Origin: Spirochaetaceae bacterium
Lineage (GTDB): Bacteria > Spirochaetota > Spirochaetia > UBA9216
DNA length: 8,108 nucleotides
Assembly: GCA_028527945.1 (NCBI GenBank)
Contig: JAQQAK010000033.1
Coordinates: forward strand, 1-8,108
Direction: 5' to 3'
In this document: piece by piece, positions 1 to 7,415 of the stretch
Numbering within the stretch: position 1 is the stretch's first letter
Layout of the letters: every line of letters begins with the position of its first letter
Translations under genes and position numbers: made by a program
The notes under the pieces: model-generated
Seen by the model: only the letters and a program-made list of their open reading frames with translations
Databases searched by the model: none
Told to the model about the DNA's origin: nothing

Positions 1-1428
1 TCCGCCGTTTTTAACATAGTTCTCAAATTTGGCCTGAAGTTCGGAGTTCATTAAATTAAAAGCTGGTGCCACAACAATATTATATTTACCAAAATCAGCA
101 TCTTCATTAGTAATATCAATATTATAATTTTTAGAGAAGAACCCATTATATAAAGAATGAAGATAATCACGATACTTGAAATTCCAACTATGAGATTGAA
201 AGCTATGTGACCACTGCTGTTCAAAAGATCTTATCATTAAAATATCTGATTGAACTTTTGAGCCAACAAAAAGTTTATCAAGCTTATCTCTTAATTCTCC
301 TATTTCCTTTATCTCATTATACCTTCTTCTTGGTATGCCATCATGATCAAGGATGCCATACCAATATTCTTCTGTACCAAACAAGCAGGCTCTCCATCTA
401 AAATAGACAATAGCTTCAGCGCCATGTGCCAAAGCCTGATATGTCCATGTTTTAAGTTGACCAGGTTTAGGTGTCCGCCCCAGAACATCCCACCCACAGG
501 GCCCGCTTTGCTGTTCAATTACCCAGATATTCTTGTTTTTTATCCCACGTTCAATATCAATTGAAAAAGCCGGATCATACGCTGAAGATCCCAAAAACTC
601 ACCCCATGGACTTGCGGGATAATTATCATAGGTGCAGATATCTACATTATCAGCCATTTTATAGTAATCATACAATTCGCTTACAATATTATGTGTAATT
701 GGTTTATCTGAATATTTCCTAATTGTTTCAGACATCAGGCTACAATAAGAAATTATAGCATCAGACTGAAACCTTGAATAATCAAGGTTCAGTCCAGGAT
801 TATGACCATTATTTCCAAACATTGCTGCCTGAGTTTTTTTGGGAACAATCAACTGCTCCCAATCTGTATAAGTCTGACTCCAGAAAACCGTTCCCCAAGC
901 CTTATTTAAAGAATCAAGACTTCCATACTTATTCTTGCACCAATTAATAAAAGCCCTTCGACAGTCTTCACAATAACAATATAATCCGTCTCCGCATGTA
1001 AACTCATTATCAATCTGCCAAGCTACAACAGCAGAATTGTTGCTATAATGCTGAACAACTTTCTCAGTAATCTTACATGATAAATCCCGATAAATCTCAC
1101 TGTTGTAGCAATAATGTCTTCTTGAACCAAATCCAAGAGTATTACCATCATAATCCTGCTTATAAATATCAGAATGTTTATCCATCAGCCACTTTGGAGG
1201 GGTTGCAGTGGGAGTGCCCATAACAACCTTGATGCCCTCCTTATCAAAAACATCCAGAGCAGCATCAAGCCATGAAAAATCATACTTCCCTTCTTCAGAC
1301 TCTATCTTGGCCCACGCAAATTCAGCAACACGGATAAGGTTAAAACCAGCGTCTTTCATAAGCCGGGCATCTATAGCCCAGCGATCTTCATCCCAATGTT
1401 CAGGGTAATAATCTGCTCCAAAATACAT
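1..1428 (-). CDS. Family 42 glycoside hydrolase, beta-galactosidase type (C-terminus missing at window edge)
   Basis: Predicted cytoplasmic retaining beta-galactosidase releasing galactose from beta-galactosides; some family members prefer alpha-L-arabinopyranosides. I translated the minus strand and found an unbroken frame of 476 codons running off base 1. It opens with the family's FGADYYPEHW motif. E142 in WQIDNEF is the expected acid/base and E305 in VIEQQSG the expected nucleophile. C107, C151, C153 and C156 reproduce the four-cysteine zinc cluster of Thermus A4-type enzymes. The TIM barrel covers roughly residues 1-380, and the Rossmann-like trimerisation domain begins near 390 and is cut by the window. 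Family members are usually about 650-700 residues, so roughly a third is missing. There is no signal peptide. The start is fixed by AGGAGG seven bases upstream. It is the last visible gene of the operon, 15 bases after the family 3 hydrolase. The family is near certain; the exact substrate is not. Confidence 0.96.
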   Translation of the reverse strand, partial: MYFGADYYPEHWDEDRWAIDARLMKDAGFNLIRVAEFAWAKIESEEGKYDFSWLDAALDVFDKEGIKVVMGTPTATPPKWLMDKHSDIYKQDYDGNTLGFGSRRHYCYNSEIYRDLSCKITEKVVQHYSNNSAVVAWQIDNEFTCGDGLYCYCEDCRRAFINWCKNKYGSLDSLNKAWGTVFWSQTYTDWEQLIVPKKTQAAMFGNNGHNPGLNLDYSRFQSDAIISYCSLMSETIRKYSDKPITHNIVSELYDYYKMADNVDICTYDNYPASPWGEFLGSSAYDPAFSIDIERGIKNKNIWVIEQQSGPCGWDVLGRTPKPGQLKTWTYQALAHGAEAIVYFRWRACLFGTEEYWYGILDHDGIPRRRYNEIKEIGELRDKLDKLFVGSKVQSDILMIRSFEQQWSHSFQSHSWNFKYRDYLHSLYNGFFSKNYNIDITNEDADFGKYNIVVAPAFNLMNSELQAKFENYVKNGG

Positions 1429-1433
1429 TATTG

Positions 1434-1441
1434 CCCCTCCT
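1434..1441 (-). promoter_or_regulatory. Ribosome binding site of the family 42 hydrolase
   Basis: Reading the minus strand, AGGAGGGG lies seven bases (from the AGGAGG core) before the ATG at 1428 and only a few bases after the stop of the upstream hydrolase. This near-perfect Shine-Dalgarno fixes the start codon and supports independent re-initiation on a shared mRNA. Confidence 0.85.
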
Positions 1442-1443
1442 GT

Positions 1444-3516
1444 TTATTTAAATCGAAAATCCAGAGCTTCTGATTTATTTATATTACTGCTGTTTGCTAT
1501 GTACGCAATATAGGTTATGTCTTCTTCTACAAAGTCATCTTTTTCTTCACTGTAATATGCCATATCAGACTTACTGACAGATAAAACAATAAACTTTTCC
1601 TCACCAGGCATAAGTTCTATACGTGCATAATCCCTCAAAATTTTGACAGGTCTATCAACAGAACTATCTTTACAACCAATGTAAAGTTGAACAATTTCAG
1701 AGCCCTTACATTTTCCCGTATTTTTGACACTAACATTAAATTTCACAATGTCATCATAGATAGTCGTACCTATCGTTTTAATATCAAAGCTTGTATATGA
1801 CAAACCATAACCAAAGGGGTAAAGAACTTCTTTGGCCTCCTTATCCATCTTGCAATAGCCATGGTAATATTCATATGTAATTTTCTCACAATCAGGATCA
1901 AAAAATGGATAGTCATCTTCAGAATAGGCAACTGTATATGGAAGTTTTCCACCTGGACAAACATTTCCAAACAGTATGTCCGCCAGCACATTGCCTCCTT
2001 CCATACCACTGTAAAAGGTAAACAATATAGAAGGAACATCCTTTTCCCAATCATCAATTAGTATAGCGCTGCTACCAATCATGCATACAACAGTATTAGG
2101 GTTAACACCTTTAAGGGCTTTTATGAGATCAACATCTCTCTGCTTAAGCCGCATAGATTTCCTGTCTCCACCCATTTCAGCAGCATCGCTTCTGTCAGCC
2201 AAATATTCTCCTTCATCAGAATGAATATATCCAGCTGTTATAATTACAACATCAGCAGACTCCGCAAGCTTTTTGGCAGCATCCAAATCTTTTCCATCAT
2301 TGTAAAGAATTTCTTTTGATGGAAATTTATTCATAAGCCCCCGTAAAGGAGTTACTGTATACTTTGGATGAACCTTACTTGAACCATGATCTCCAATATT
2401 TTCAGTATCTCCAAGTTCTCCAAGTACAACAATTCTTTCTACTTTATTTGGATCAAAAGGGAGTATACTTCCTTCATTTTTGAGAAGAACCATTGATTCT
2501 TCAGCCGCTTTTTTGGCAATAGCTATATGTTTTTCAGAAGCAATAACTGAATCATCATATTTACAAGGGTCTTTTCTTGTTTCAAAATAAAGAATGGTAC
2601 TAAGAATATTTTTTACAGATTCATCAAGAACGGCTTCGTCAATTCTTTTTTCTGCTACAGCATTAGGTAGTTCATTGTCATAACAACAAAAGCATGGCAT
2701 TTCAATATCCATACCGCTTTTAACTGCCTTAACAGCATCTTTAACAGCCCAGAGAAAATCAGAAATAGTAAAACCATTAAATTTCCATTTTTTCCTTAAA
2801 ATATCCGTAAGAAGGAGTGAACTTTCAGAAGCTTGCTCACCATAAACCTTATTGTAAGCACCCATAACAGACGCGGCGCCTTCTTCTATGCATTTTTTAA
2901 AATGAGGAAGATAAACCTCGTGTAAAGTCCGTTTGTCAGCATAGACATCAGCCTTAAATCTGGCATTTTCTATGCTATTCATGGCAAAATGTTTTATGCA
3001 GGCCATTACATTATGTTTTTGAACACCTCGAACAAGAGCAGCGCCCATTTCACCCATATGGTATTGGTCTTCTCCATAGCACTCCTGCGCTCTGCCCCAT
3101 CTTGGATTACGCATAAGATTTATGCAGACCCCTCCAAAATAGTTACCGCCATGAGCTCTTATTTCCTCTCCAATTGCTTCGCCTATTTCTTCTTCAAGTT
3201 CTTTATCAAAAGAAGCGCCTCTTGCCATAGCAACAGGGAAACAGGTAGAAGAACCTGCGACAACACCTCTGGGGCCGTCAATAAACCTCATATTTGGAAG
3301 TCCAAGCCTTTCAACGGCCATTGTAGGGTATGGTTTTATATTATAATGTCCTATCTCAAAAAGGTCGTCTAAAAGCTTTTTCTCAGTAACCTGCCCGGAC
3401 ATTATTCCTATTTTTTCTTTAAGTGTAAGTTGAGGGATAACCTCATTAACAAAAGCTTTTATTTCTTCTTTACTGCAATTTTCTTTAAGTCTTGTATTCT
3501 TAACAACTTCTCGCAT
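1444..3516 (-). CDS. Family 3 glycoside hydrolase (beta-glucosidase/beta-xylosidase type)
   Basis: A 690-residue exo-acting beta-glycosidase, predicted to remove terminal glucose, xylose or a similar sugar from imported oligosaccharides or glycosides. Domain 1 carries the family landmarks: FIDGPRG (D80), NPRWGR (137-142) followed by E145, KHF (175-177) and the nucleophile D253 in ISDF. Many relatives have SDW, so Phe254 is a mild variation. Domain 2 (about 340-570) contains VLLKNEG and the segment from D434 to R442, where E435 or E437 is the likely acid/base; GMEGGNVLADILFG also fits. A fibronectin-III-like domain occupies about 575-690. No PA14 insert and no signal peptide are present, so the enzyme should be cytoplasmic. 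It starts 17 bases after mglC, with GGAGG seven bases before the ATG. Sequence alone does not separate glucosidase, xylosidase and galactosidase activity. Confidence 0.96.
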   Translation of the reverse strand: MREVVKNTRLKENCSKEEIKAFVNEVIPQLTLKEKIGIMSGQVTEKKLLDDLFEIGHYNIKPYPTMAVERLGLPNMRFIDGPRGVVAGSSTCFPVAMARGASFDKELEEEIGEAIGEEIRAHGGNYFGGVCINLMRNPRWGRAQECYGEDQYHMGEMGAALVRGVQKHNVMACIKHFAMNSIENARFKADVYADKRTLHEVYLPHFKKCIEEGAASVMGAYNKVYGEQASESSLLLTDILRKKWKFNGFTISDFLWAVKDAVKAVKSGMDIEMPCFCCYDNELPNAVAEKRIDEAVLDESVKNILSTILYFETRKDPCKYDDSVIASEKHIAIAKKAAEESMVLLKNEGSILPFDPNKVERIVVLGELGDTENIGDHGSSKVHPKYTVTPLRGLMNKFPSKEILYNDGKDLDAAKKLAESADVVIITAGYIHSDEGEYLADRSDAAEMGGDRKSMRLKQRDVDLIKALKGVNPNTVVCMIGSSAILIDDWEKDVPSILFTFYSGMEGGNVLADILFGNVCPGGKLPYTVAYSEDDYPFFDPDCEKITYEYYHGYCKMDKEAKEVLYPFGYGLSYTSFDIKTIGTTIYDDIVKFNVSVKNTGKCKGSEIVQLYIGCKDSSVDRPVKILRDYARIELMPGEEKFIVLSVSKSDMAYYSEEKDDFVEEDITYIAYIANSSNINKSEALDFRFK

Positions 3517-3523
3517 AATTAAA

Positions 3524-3528
3524 CCTCC
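3524..3528 (-). promoter_or_regulatory. Ribosome binding site of the family 3 hydrolase
   Basis: GGAGG on the minus strand, seven bases before the ATG at 3516. It lies in the 17-base gap after the mglC stop and confirms this start. Confidence 0.8.
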
Positions 3529-3533
3529 ATGAT

Positions 3534-4544
3534 TTATTTTCTTCTGGCATATTTTCTCATATCAAGAACAACTGCAAAGAGAATGATCATACCTTTGACA
3601 ATGTACTGCCAGTACATATTTACACCTATAAAAGCAAGACCGTAATTGATTACAGTAAATATCAATACACCAATAATAATTCCGCCAACAGATCCTATAC
3701 CACCATTTAGCGACACACCACCTATAACACAAGCTGCTATAGCATCCATTTCATACAGGTTTCCGGTATTATTAGTTGCGGTTCCAATACGTCCAACTTC
3801 AAGAACCGCGGCAACCGCGTAAAGCATGGCCGCTATTGAATAAACAAGAATAAGAGTTCTGTTTACATTTACACCAGAGACCTTTGCAGCTTCAGGATTG
3901 CCTCCTATTGCGTACATATATTTTCCGAATTTTGTTTTATTCCATACAAACCACAAAATAATAGCAACTGCTGCCACAATAAATATTAGATACGGTATCT
4001 GCACAGGCCCCAGTTTTAAACTTCCAGTTCCAATTTTAATTATTGTGGGATTTATTCCTCCAATAGGCTGTGCTCCATAAGGAGGTCTATCAAAGTAAAT
4101 TGATGCGACACCATATAATGCAAGTTGCATAGCAAGAGTAGCTATTATTGGTGTTACCTTTAAAATAGCAATAAAAAAACCTGTAACCGCGCCAAGTAAT
4201 CCACAAAGAACAACAACAAGCAGTAACGGTACTATTATTGGAAGTTCCTGAAGATGTGGATACATTCGATAAGCATAATCAGATTTTTGCATTAACGAAG
4301 CAGCTACAACTGCGGCCAAACCAATCATTTTGCCAGCTGAAAGATCCACACCTTGAACCATCAGCACCATTCCAGCCGCAAGAGCTATTATTATTTTTGT
4401 CGCTGACTGAGCGCATATATTCTTAAAATTTAGTAATGAAAAAAACTTTGGTTCTATCGCTATAATCACAATGACTAGCAATATCAAAACCAAATAAATT
4501 ATTTTGTCCTCAAGAACGCGTTTTAATTTATCCATATCAACCAT
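3534..4544 (-). CDS. mglC: Galactose/methyl-galactoside ABC transporter permease MglC
   Basis: Inner-membrane permease of the Mgl sugar importer, expected to form the channel as a dimer docked on MglA and to receive sugar from MglB. The 336 residues match the family length and, as I recall E. coli MglC, are very similar over long stretches. Examples are GVDLSAG (65-71), GLAAVVAA (75-82), the coupling-loop block AIGGNPEAAKVSGVNV (212-227), GRIGTATNN (251-259), MDAIAACVIGGVS (266-278), and the end YWQYIVKG through KYARRK. Hydrophobic segments at about 15-32, 50-65, 102-128, 130-150, 183-202, 230-250, 268-300 and 312-328 fit a polytopic permease of around ten helices. AGAGGA lies three bases before the chosen ATG; a second ATG at codon 4 is possible but would be too far from it. 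It sits 22 bases after mglA and 17 before the family 3 hydrolase. Confidence 0.97.
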   Translation of the reverse strand: MVDMDKLKRVLEDKIIYLVLILLVIVIIAIEPKFFSLLNFKNICAQSATKIIIALAAGMVLMVQGVDLSAGKMIGLAAVVAASLMQKSDYAYRMYPHLQELPIIVPLLLVVVLCGLLGAVTGFFIAILKVTPIIATLAMQLALYGVASIYFDRPPYGAQPIGGINPTIIKIGTGSLKLGPVQIPYLIFIVAAVAIILWFVWNKTKFGKYMYAIGGNPEAAKVSGVNVNRTLILVYSIAAMLYAVAAVLEVGRIGTATNNTGNLYEMDAIAACVIGGVSLNGGIGSVGGIIIGVLIFTVINYGLAFIGVNMYWQYIVKGMIILFAVVLDMRKYARRK

Positions 4545-4566
4545 AAATCCTCTGTTTTCACGAAAG

Positions 4567-6060
4567 TTATAAATACATTGCAGATGCTTCCATTATCTGC
4601 TCCTGTGTTACCGACTTGGTATCAAAAATACCAGCTTGTTTTCCATTGCTCATAACAAGTATTCTGTCCGCGACTCCTAAAAGTTCAGGCATCTCAGAAC
4701 TAACCATAATTATTGCTCTGCCTTGACTGGCAAGATCATTCATTAATTGGTAGATTTCATATTTTGCACCGACATCTATACCGCGAGTTGGTTCATCAAG
4801 AAGTAAAACATCTGGATTACGCAATAACCATCTGGCCAGCAAGACTTTTTGCTGATTTCCGCCTGACAAATTCTTTATTGGAATTTTTTCTGAAACAGTT
4901 TTAATACTTAGAGCCTTTATCATTCCGGCAACATCATTTTTTACTAACTTACTGTCAAGAAATCGCCTTTTATGATACTTACCCAAATTCGCAATCATCA
5001 TATTGAACATTATGTTTAGTTCAGGAAAGATTCCGTTAAACCTGCGTTCTTCAGTTAACATCGCGAAACCATTTTTCATTGATTTCTCAGGAGAATCATT
5101 GTTTATCTTCTTTTCATTTAAATAAATTTCACCAGAGCTTTTTGTTCTGCTGCCGAAAATAGTTTCCAAGACCTCTGTTCGTCTGGCTCCAACCAAGCCT
5201 GAAATTCCAAGGATTTCGCCTCTTTTAAGTACAAAATTTACATCACTAAATTGCCCGCTTTCCGATGAAAGAGCTTTCACCTGTAAAAGAGGTTCTCCCT
5301 GCTCGTATTCTTTTACAGGATACCGTTGTTTTAATTCACGGCCTACCATCATTTTTATGATCTCGTTTGTAGTAATATTTGAAGCAGACTTTGTTCCAAT
5401 TAGTTTCCCATCTCTCATGACGGTAACGTCATCTGAAATACGGAGGATTTCTTCCATTTTATGCGATATATAAATGATGCTGATATCTTTTTCTTTCAGT
5501 TTATTTATTATTTCAAATAAATGCTCGGTTTCATTTTCTGTCAGTGAAGATGTAGGCTCGTCCATAACTATTATTTTTGAATCATATGAAACAGCCTTTG
5601 CAATCTCAACCATCTGCTTTTGAGAAACAGTTAATTCACTAATTATATCTTCAGGGACAACTTCAATGTCCAGATCTTGTAATATTTTTTCAGTTTCATT
5701 GAACATCAATTTACTGTCAAGAAAGATCCCCTTCATAGGAAAACGTCCCAACCAAATATTTTCCATAACACTTCTGTCCGGAACCTGATTCAATTCCTGA
5801 TGAACCATAGAGACATGATGAGAAAGAGCCTCTGCCGGATTTGAAAAAACTACTTTTTCACCATCAAGAATAATTTCTCCTTCATCTATAGAATATAAAC
5901 CGAACAAACAATTCATTAGTGTAGATTTTCCAGCGCCATTCTCTCCCATTAAAGAATGTACAGAGCCTTTTCTGACAGCTAAACTAACATCATCAAGTGC
6001 TTTAACTCCGGGAAAAGACTTGCTAATATGACTCATTTCAAGAATATTATTTGTCTGCAT
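4567..6060 (-). CDS. mglA: Galactose/methyl-galactoside ABC transporter ATP-binding protein MglA
   Basis: Cytoplasmic ATPase that powers the MglBC importer; 497 residues with two ABC domains fused in tandem, as in MglA/RbsA/XylG. In the first half, Walker A is GENGAGKST (39-47), Q88 is the Q-loop, LTVSQKQ (143-149) stands in for the signature, Walker B ends in D167-E168, and H200 is the switch histidine. In the second half, Walker A is degenerate (GLVGARR), as is normal for the Mgl-type ATPases. The signature LSGGNQQ (398-404) and LLLDEPTRG (419-427) are intact, and Ser replaces the switch His in the following VSSEM. One of the two ATP sites is therefore probably non-standard, which is a family trait and not decay. 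The start is supported by GAGGT six bases upstream. The gene is separated from mglB by 79 bases containing a strong hairpin, and from mglC by 22. Confidence 0.97.
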   Translation of the reverse strand: MQTNNILEMSHISKSFPGVKALDDVSLAVRKGSVHSLMGENGAGKSTLMNCLFGLYSIDEGEIILDGEKVVFSNPAEALSHHVSMVHQELNQVPDRSVMENIWLGRFPMKGIFLDSKLMFNETEKILQDLDIEVVPEDIISELTVSQKQMVEIAKAVSYDSKIIVMDEPTSSLTENETEHLFEIINKLKEKDISIIYISHKMEEILRISDDVTVMRDGKLIGTKSASNITTNEIIKMMVGRELKQRYPVKEYEQGEPLLQVKALSSESGQFSDVNFVLKRGEILGISGLVGARRTEVLETIFGSRTKSSGEIYLNEKKINNDSPEKSMKNGFAMLTEERRFNGIFPELNIMFNMMIANLGKYHKRRFLDSKLVKNDVAGMIKALSIKTVSEKIPIKNLSGGNQQKVLLARWLLRNPDVLLLDEPTRGIDVGAKYEIYQLMNDLASQGRAIIMVSSEMPELLGVADRILVMSNGKQAGIFDTKSVTQEQIMEASAMYL

Positions 6061-6066
6061 GTAACG

Positions 6067-6071
6067 ACCTC
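6067..6071 (-). promoter_or_regulatory. Ribosome binding site of mglA, directly below a hairpin
   Basis: GAGGT on the minus strand, six bases before the mglA ATG at 6060. Only three bases separate it from the base of the hairpin at 6075-6111. A ribosome here and the folded hairpin would be very close, so the hairpin could influence mglA initiation. Confidence 0.7.
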
Positions 6072-6074
6072 AGA

Positions 6075-6111
6075 TTATAAGGCGCGCAGCAACTATCAGC
6101 GCGCCTTATAA
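6075..6111 (-). repeat. Intercistronic hairpin between mglB and mglA
   Basis: Perfect inverted repeat: TTATAAGGCGCGC (6075-6087) and GCGCGCCTTATAA (6099-6111), a 13-bp stem with an 11-base loop, in otherwise AT-rich DNA. On the transcribed strand the stem is followed by TCTGAGGTCG, not a U tract, so a classical intrinsic terminator is unlikely. In binding-protein operons such as mal, hairpins placed after the binding-protein gene protect the upstream mRNA from 3' exonucleases, which gives more binding protein than membrane components. That role is the best inference here; partial termination or a protein-bound operator are alternatives. Confidence 0.75.
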
Positions 6112-6139
6112 ATAATTTTAGTTTAATTATAATGAACGC

Positions 6140-7198
6140 TTAATTTCCGTAGCACTCTTCTGCTGTACTTATATTTTCTTTGGTAATTCCTGTGTAAGGA
6201 ACTCGCACGGCTTTAGCCCCAGCTTCAAGTTCAACACTCATACCATCTAAAACATCCTTTCCAGCGACAAGATTGCTTGCCATTTTTACAATTGTAGTGC
6301 CCTGAGTTGTTGCATCCTGTAAAACAGAACCCATAACTTCACCAGACTCAATCTTGCTCAACATTTCAGGAAGAGCATCTATACCGATAACAGGAATATA
6401 TTTTTCACTGTCTGTGCCTGAAATGTTAAAACCGGCGGCCTCTATTGAAGCAAGAGAACCTAGAGCCATAGCATCATTAGCGCAGATAATAAACTCTATT
6501 TCATTTCCAAATTTAGAAATCCATGCATCCATTTTTTCTTTTGCTTTTGCGGTGTCCCACATTCCGGTGTCTTCTTCAAGAATATCAAGTTCTATACCTG
6601 CTGAAGTTATTGCGTCCTTAACACCATTAGATCTTGGCATTGAAGCAGTATGGCCTGGATCTCCCATTAAATTGATTATCTGCATTTTGCCATCACTATT
6701 TTTGTCTGCTTCAGGATGAGCCATCCAATATTCCGCAACCAATTGCCCTTGTATATCAGCGCCATAAGTTCCTCCAGTTGAAGTAACCTGATAGCATTTA
6801 CCATAAGAAGCCAAAAGTTCTTGATCAGTAACCTCTTTATTGAAAAAAATAATTGGAATATCTCCGGCATCTTTACACTTCTGAATTACATTACCAGCAG
6901 CAGTTATATCTACAAGTGAAATAGCAATACAAGAAGCGCCTTTTGCCAGCATGGTATCAATTTGATTATTTTGATTAGCCTGATCAAACTGACCATCATC
7001 AATATTTGTATCAAAAACACCATTACTTGCCTTAACAATGGCTTTTCCAATAAAAGAATTAAAATTATCTGTTGCTGAATATATTCCAGCTCCAAGAATA
7101 GGCAGCTCCTCTCCCCCCTCTTGTGTTCCGTTAGCAAAAGAGAGACTTGCTGAAAAGCAAACTATTGCTAAAACAATAAATAGTTTTTTTATGTGCAT
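6140..7198 (-). CDS. mglB: Galactose-type periplasmic sugar-binding protein MglB, with altered ligand contacts
   Basis: Periplasmic binding protein, 352 residues, that delivers sugar to MglAC. Residues 1-22 form a signal peptide (KK, hydrophobic core, cleavage after SFA-22); Cys14 is a poor lipobox candidate. By my alignment to recalled E. coli MglB, the conserved sugar contacts are D44 (D14), F46 (F16), N120 (N91), H183 (H152), R189 (R158), W214 (W183), N241 (N211) and D274 (D236), E. coli numbers in brackets. The calcium site is also kept: D165, N167, D169, K171, Q173 and E235. Two contacts differ: A185 replaces Asp154 and Q294 replaces Asn256. Asp154 is recalled as the residue bonding the anomeric hydroxyl, so its loss would suit a ligand substituted at C1, consistent with two hydrolases in the same operon. 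It is the first gene, facing the divergent regulator. The Mgl assignment is strong; the ligand is open. Confidence 0.96.
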   Translation of the reverse strand: MHIKKLFIVLAIVCFSASLSFANGTQEGGEELPILGAGIYSATDNFNSFIGKAIVKASNGVFDTNIDDGQFDQANQNNQIDTMLAKGASCIAISLVDITAAGNVIQKCKDAGDIPIIFFNKEVTDQELLASYGKCYQVTSTGGTYGADIQGQLVAEYWMAHPEADKNSDGKMQIINLMGDPGHTASMPRSNGVKDAITSAGIELDILEEDTGMWDTAKAKEKMDAWISKFGNEIEFIICANDAMALGSLASIEAAGFNISGTDSEKYIPVIGIDALPEMLSKIESGEVMGSVLQDATTQGTTIVKMASNLVAGKDVLDGMSVELEAGAKAVRVPYTGITKENISTAEECYGN

Positions 7199-7202
7199 AA
7201 TA

Positions 7203-7209
7203 CACCTCC
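7203..7209 (-). promoter_or_regulatory. Ribosome binding site of mglB
   Basis: GGAGGTG on the minus strand, its GGAGG core six bases before the ATG at 7198. A strong site, as expected for an abundant binding protein. A small inverted repeat begins eight bases further upstream (7217-7233). Confidence 0.8.
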
Positions 7210-7216
7210 ATTTGTT

Positions 7217-7233
7217 GATGTTATGAAAACATC
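7217..7233. repeat. Small inverted repeat beside the mglB ribosome site
   Basis: GATGTT (7217-7222) and AACATC (7228-7233) flank five bases. In the mglB leader RNA this gives a 6-bp hairpin ending seven bases before the Shine-Dalgarno sequence. On DNA it could be an operator half-site pair. Such a short repeat may occur by chance in AT-rich DNA. Confidence 0.35.
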
Positions 7234-7282
7234 TTTTTGTTAAATAATCATCTCACCGGTATTACAGATTCACAACATTCAA

Positions 7283-7337
7283 TTTTTAGATTTTGGATGA
7301 TGATTTTTGGAAAAATAGCACTTTTTTTAGTATTTTG
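7283..7337. repeat. Direct repeats, possible regulator binding sites upstream of mglB
   Basis: On the minus strand, CAAAATACTAAAAA (7337-7324) and CAAAATCTAAAAA (7295-7283) differ by one inserted base and lie 41-42 bases apart, about four helical turns. A third related block, CAAAAATC, sits between them (7309-7302). It overlaps the near-palindrome ATTTTTGGAAAAAT at 7303-7316. AraC-family regulators often bind AT-rich direct repeats, and the divergent gene encodes a YesN-type regulator, so these are candidate activator sites. Low sequence complexity makes chance similarity a real alternative. Confidence 0.35.
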
Positions 7338-7415
7338 AGACTTTTCACTTCATAAAAAAAAGAATATTCCCAGATAGAACTATAACTGATCTATATCCAG
7401 CAGAATATAAAAAAC

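Noticed and set aside
207..698. Small plus-strand and minus-strand open frames (64-75 codons)
   Set aside because: They lie antisense or out of frame to the continuous family 42 coding frame, which has clear catalytic and zinc motifs; no ribosome sites support them.
2989..3372. 127-codon plus-strand open frame
   Set aside because: It is the antisense shadow of the conserved N-terminal domain of the family 3 hydrolase, with no recognisable domain or ribosome site.
6075..6111. Classical intrinsic terminator after mglB
   Set aside because: The stem is strong, but on the minus strand it is followed by TCTGAGGTCG and the mglA ribosome site instead of a U run.
6354..6719. 121-codon plus-strand open frame
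   Set aside because: It is antisense to mglB over its conserved ligand-binding segments; its serine/isoleucine-rich translation resembles no family.
7259..7276. CRP-like operator upstream of mglB (TGTGA half-site on the minus strand)
   Set aside because: Only one half-site is present; the matching TCACA at the right spacing is missing, and CRP control is not expected in the inferred lineage.
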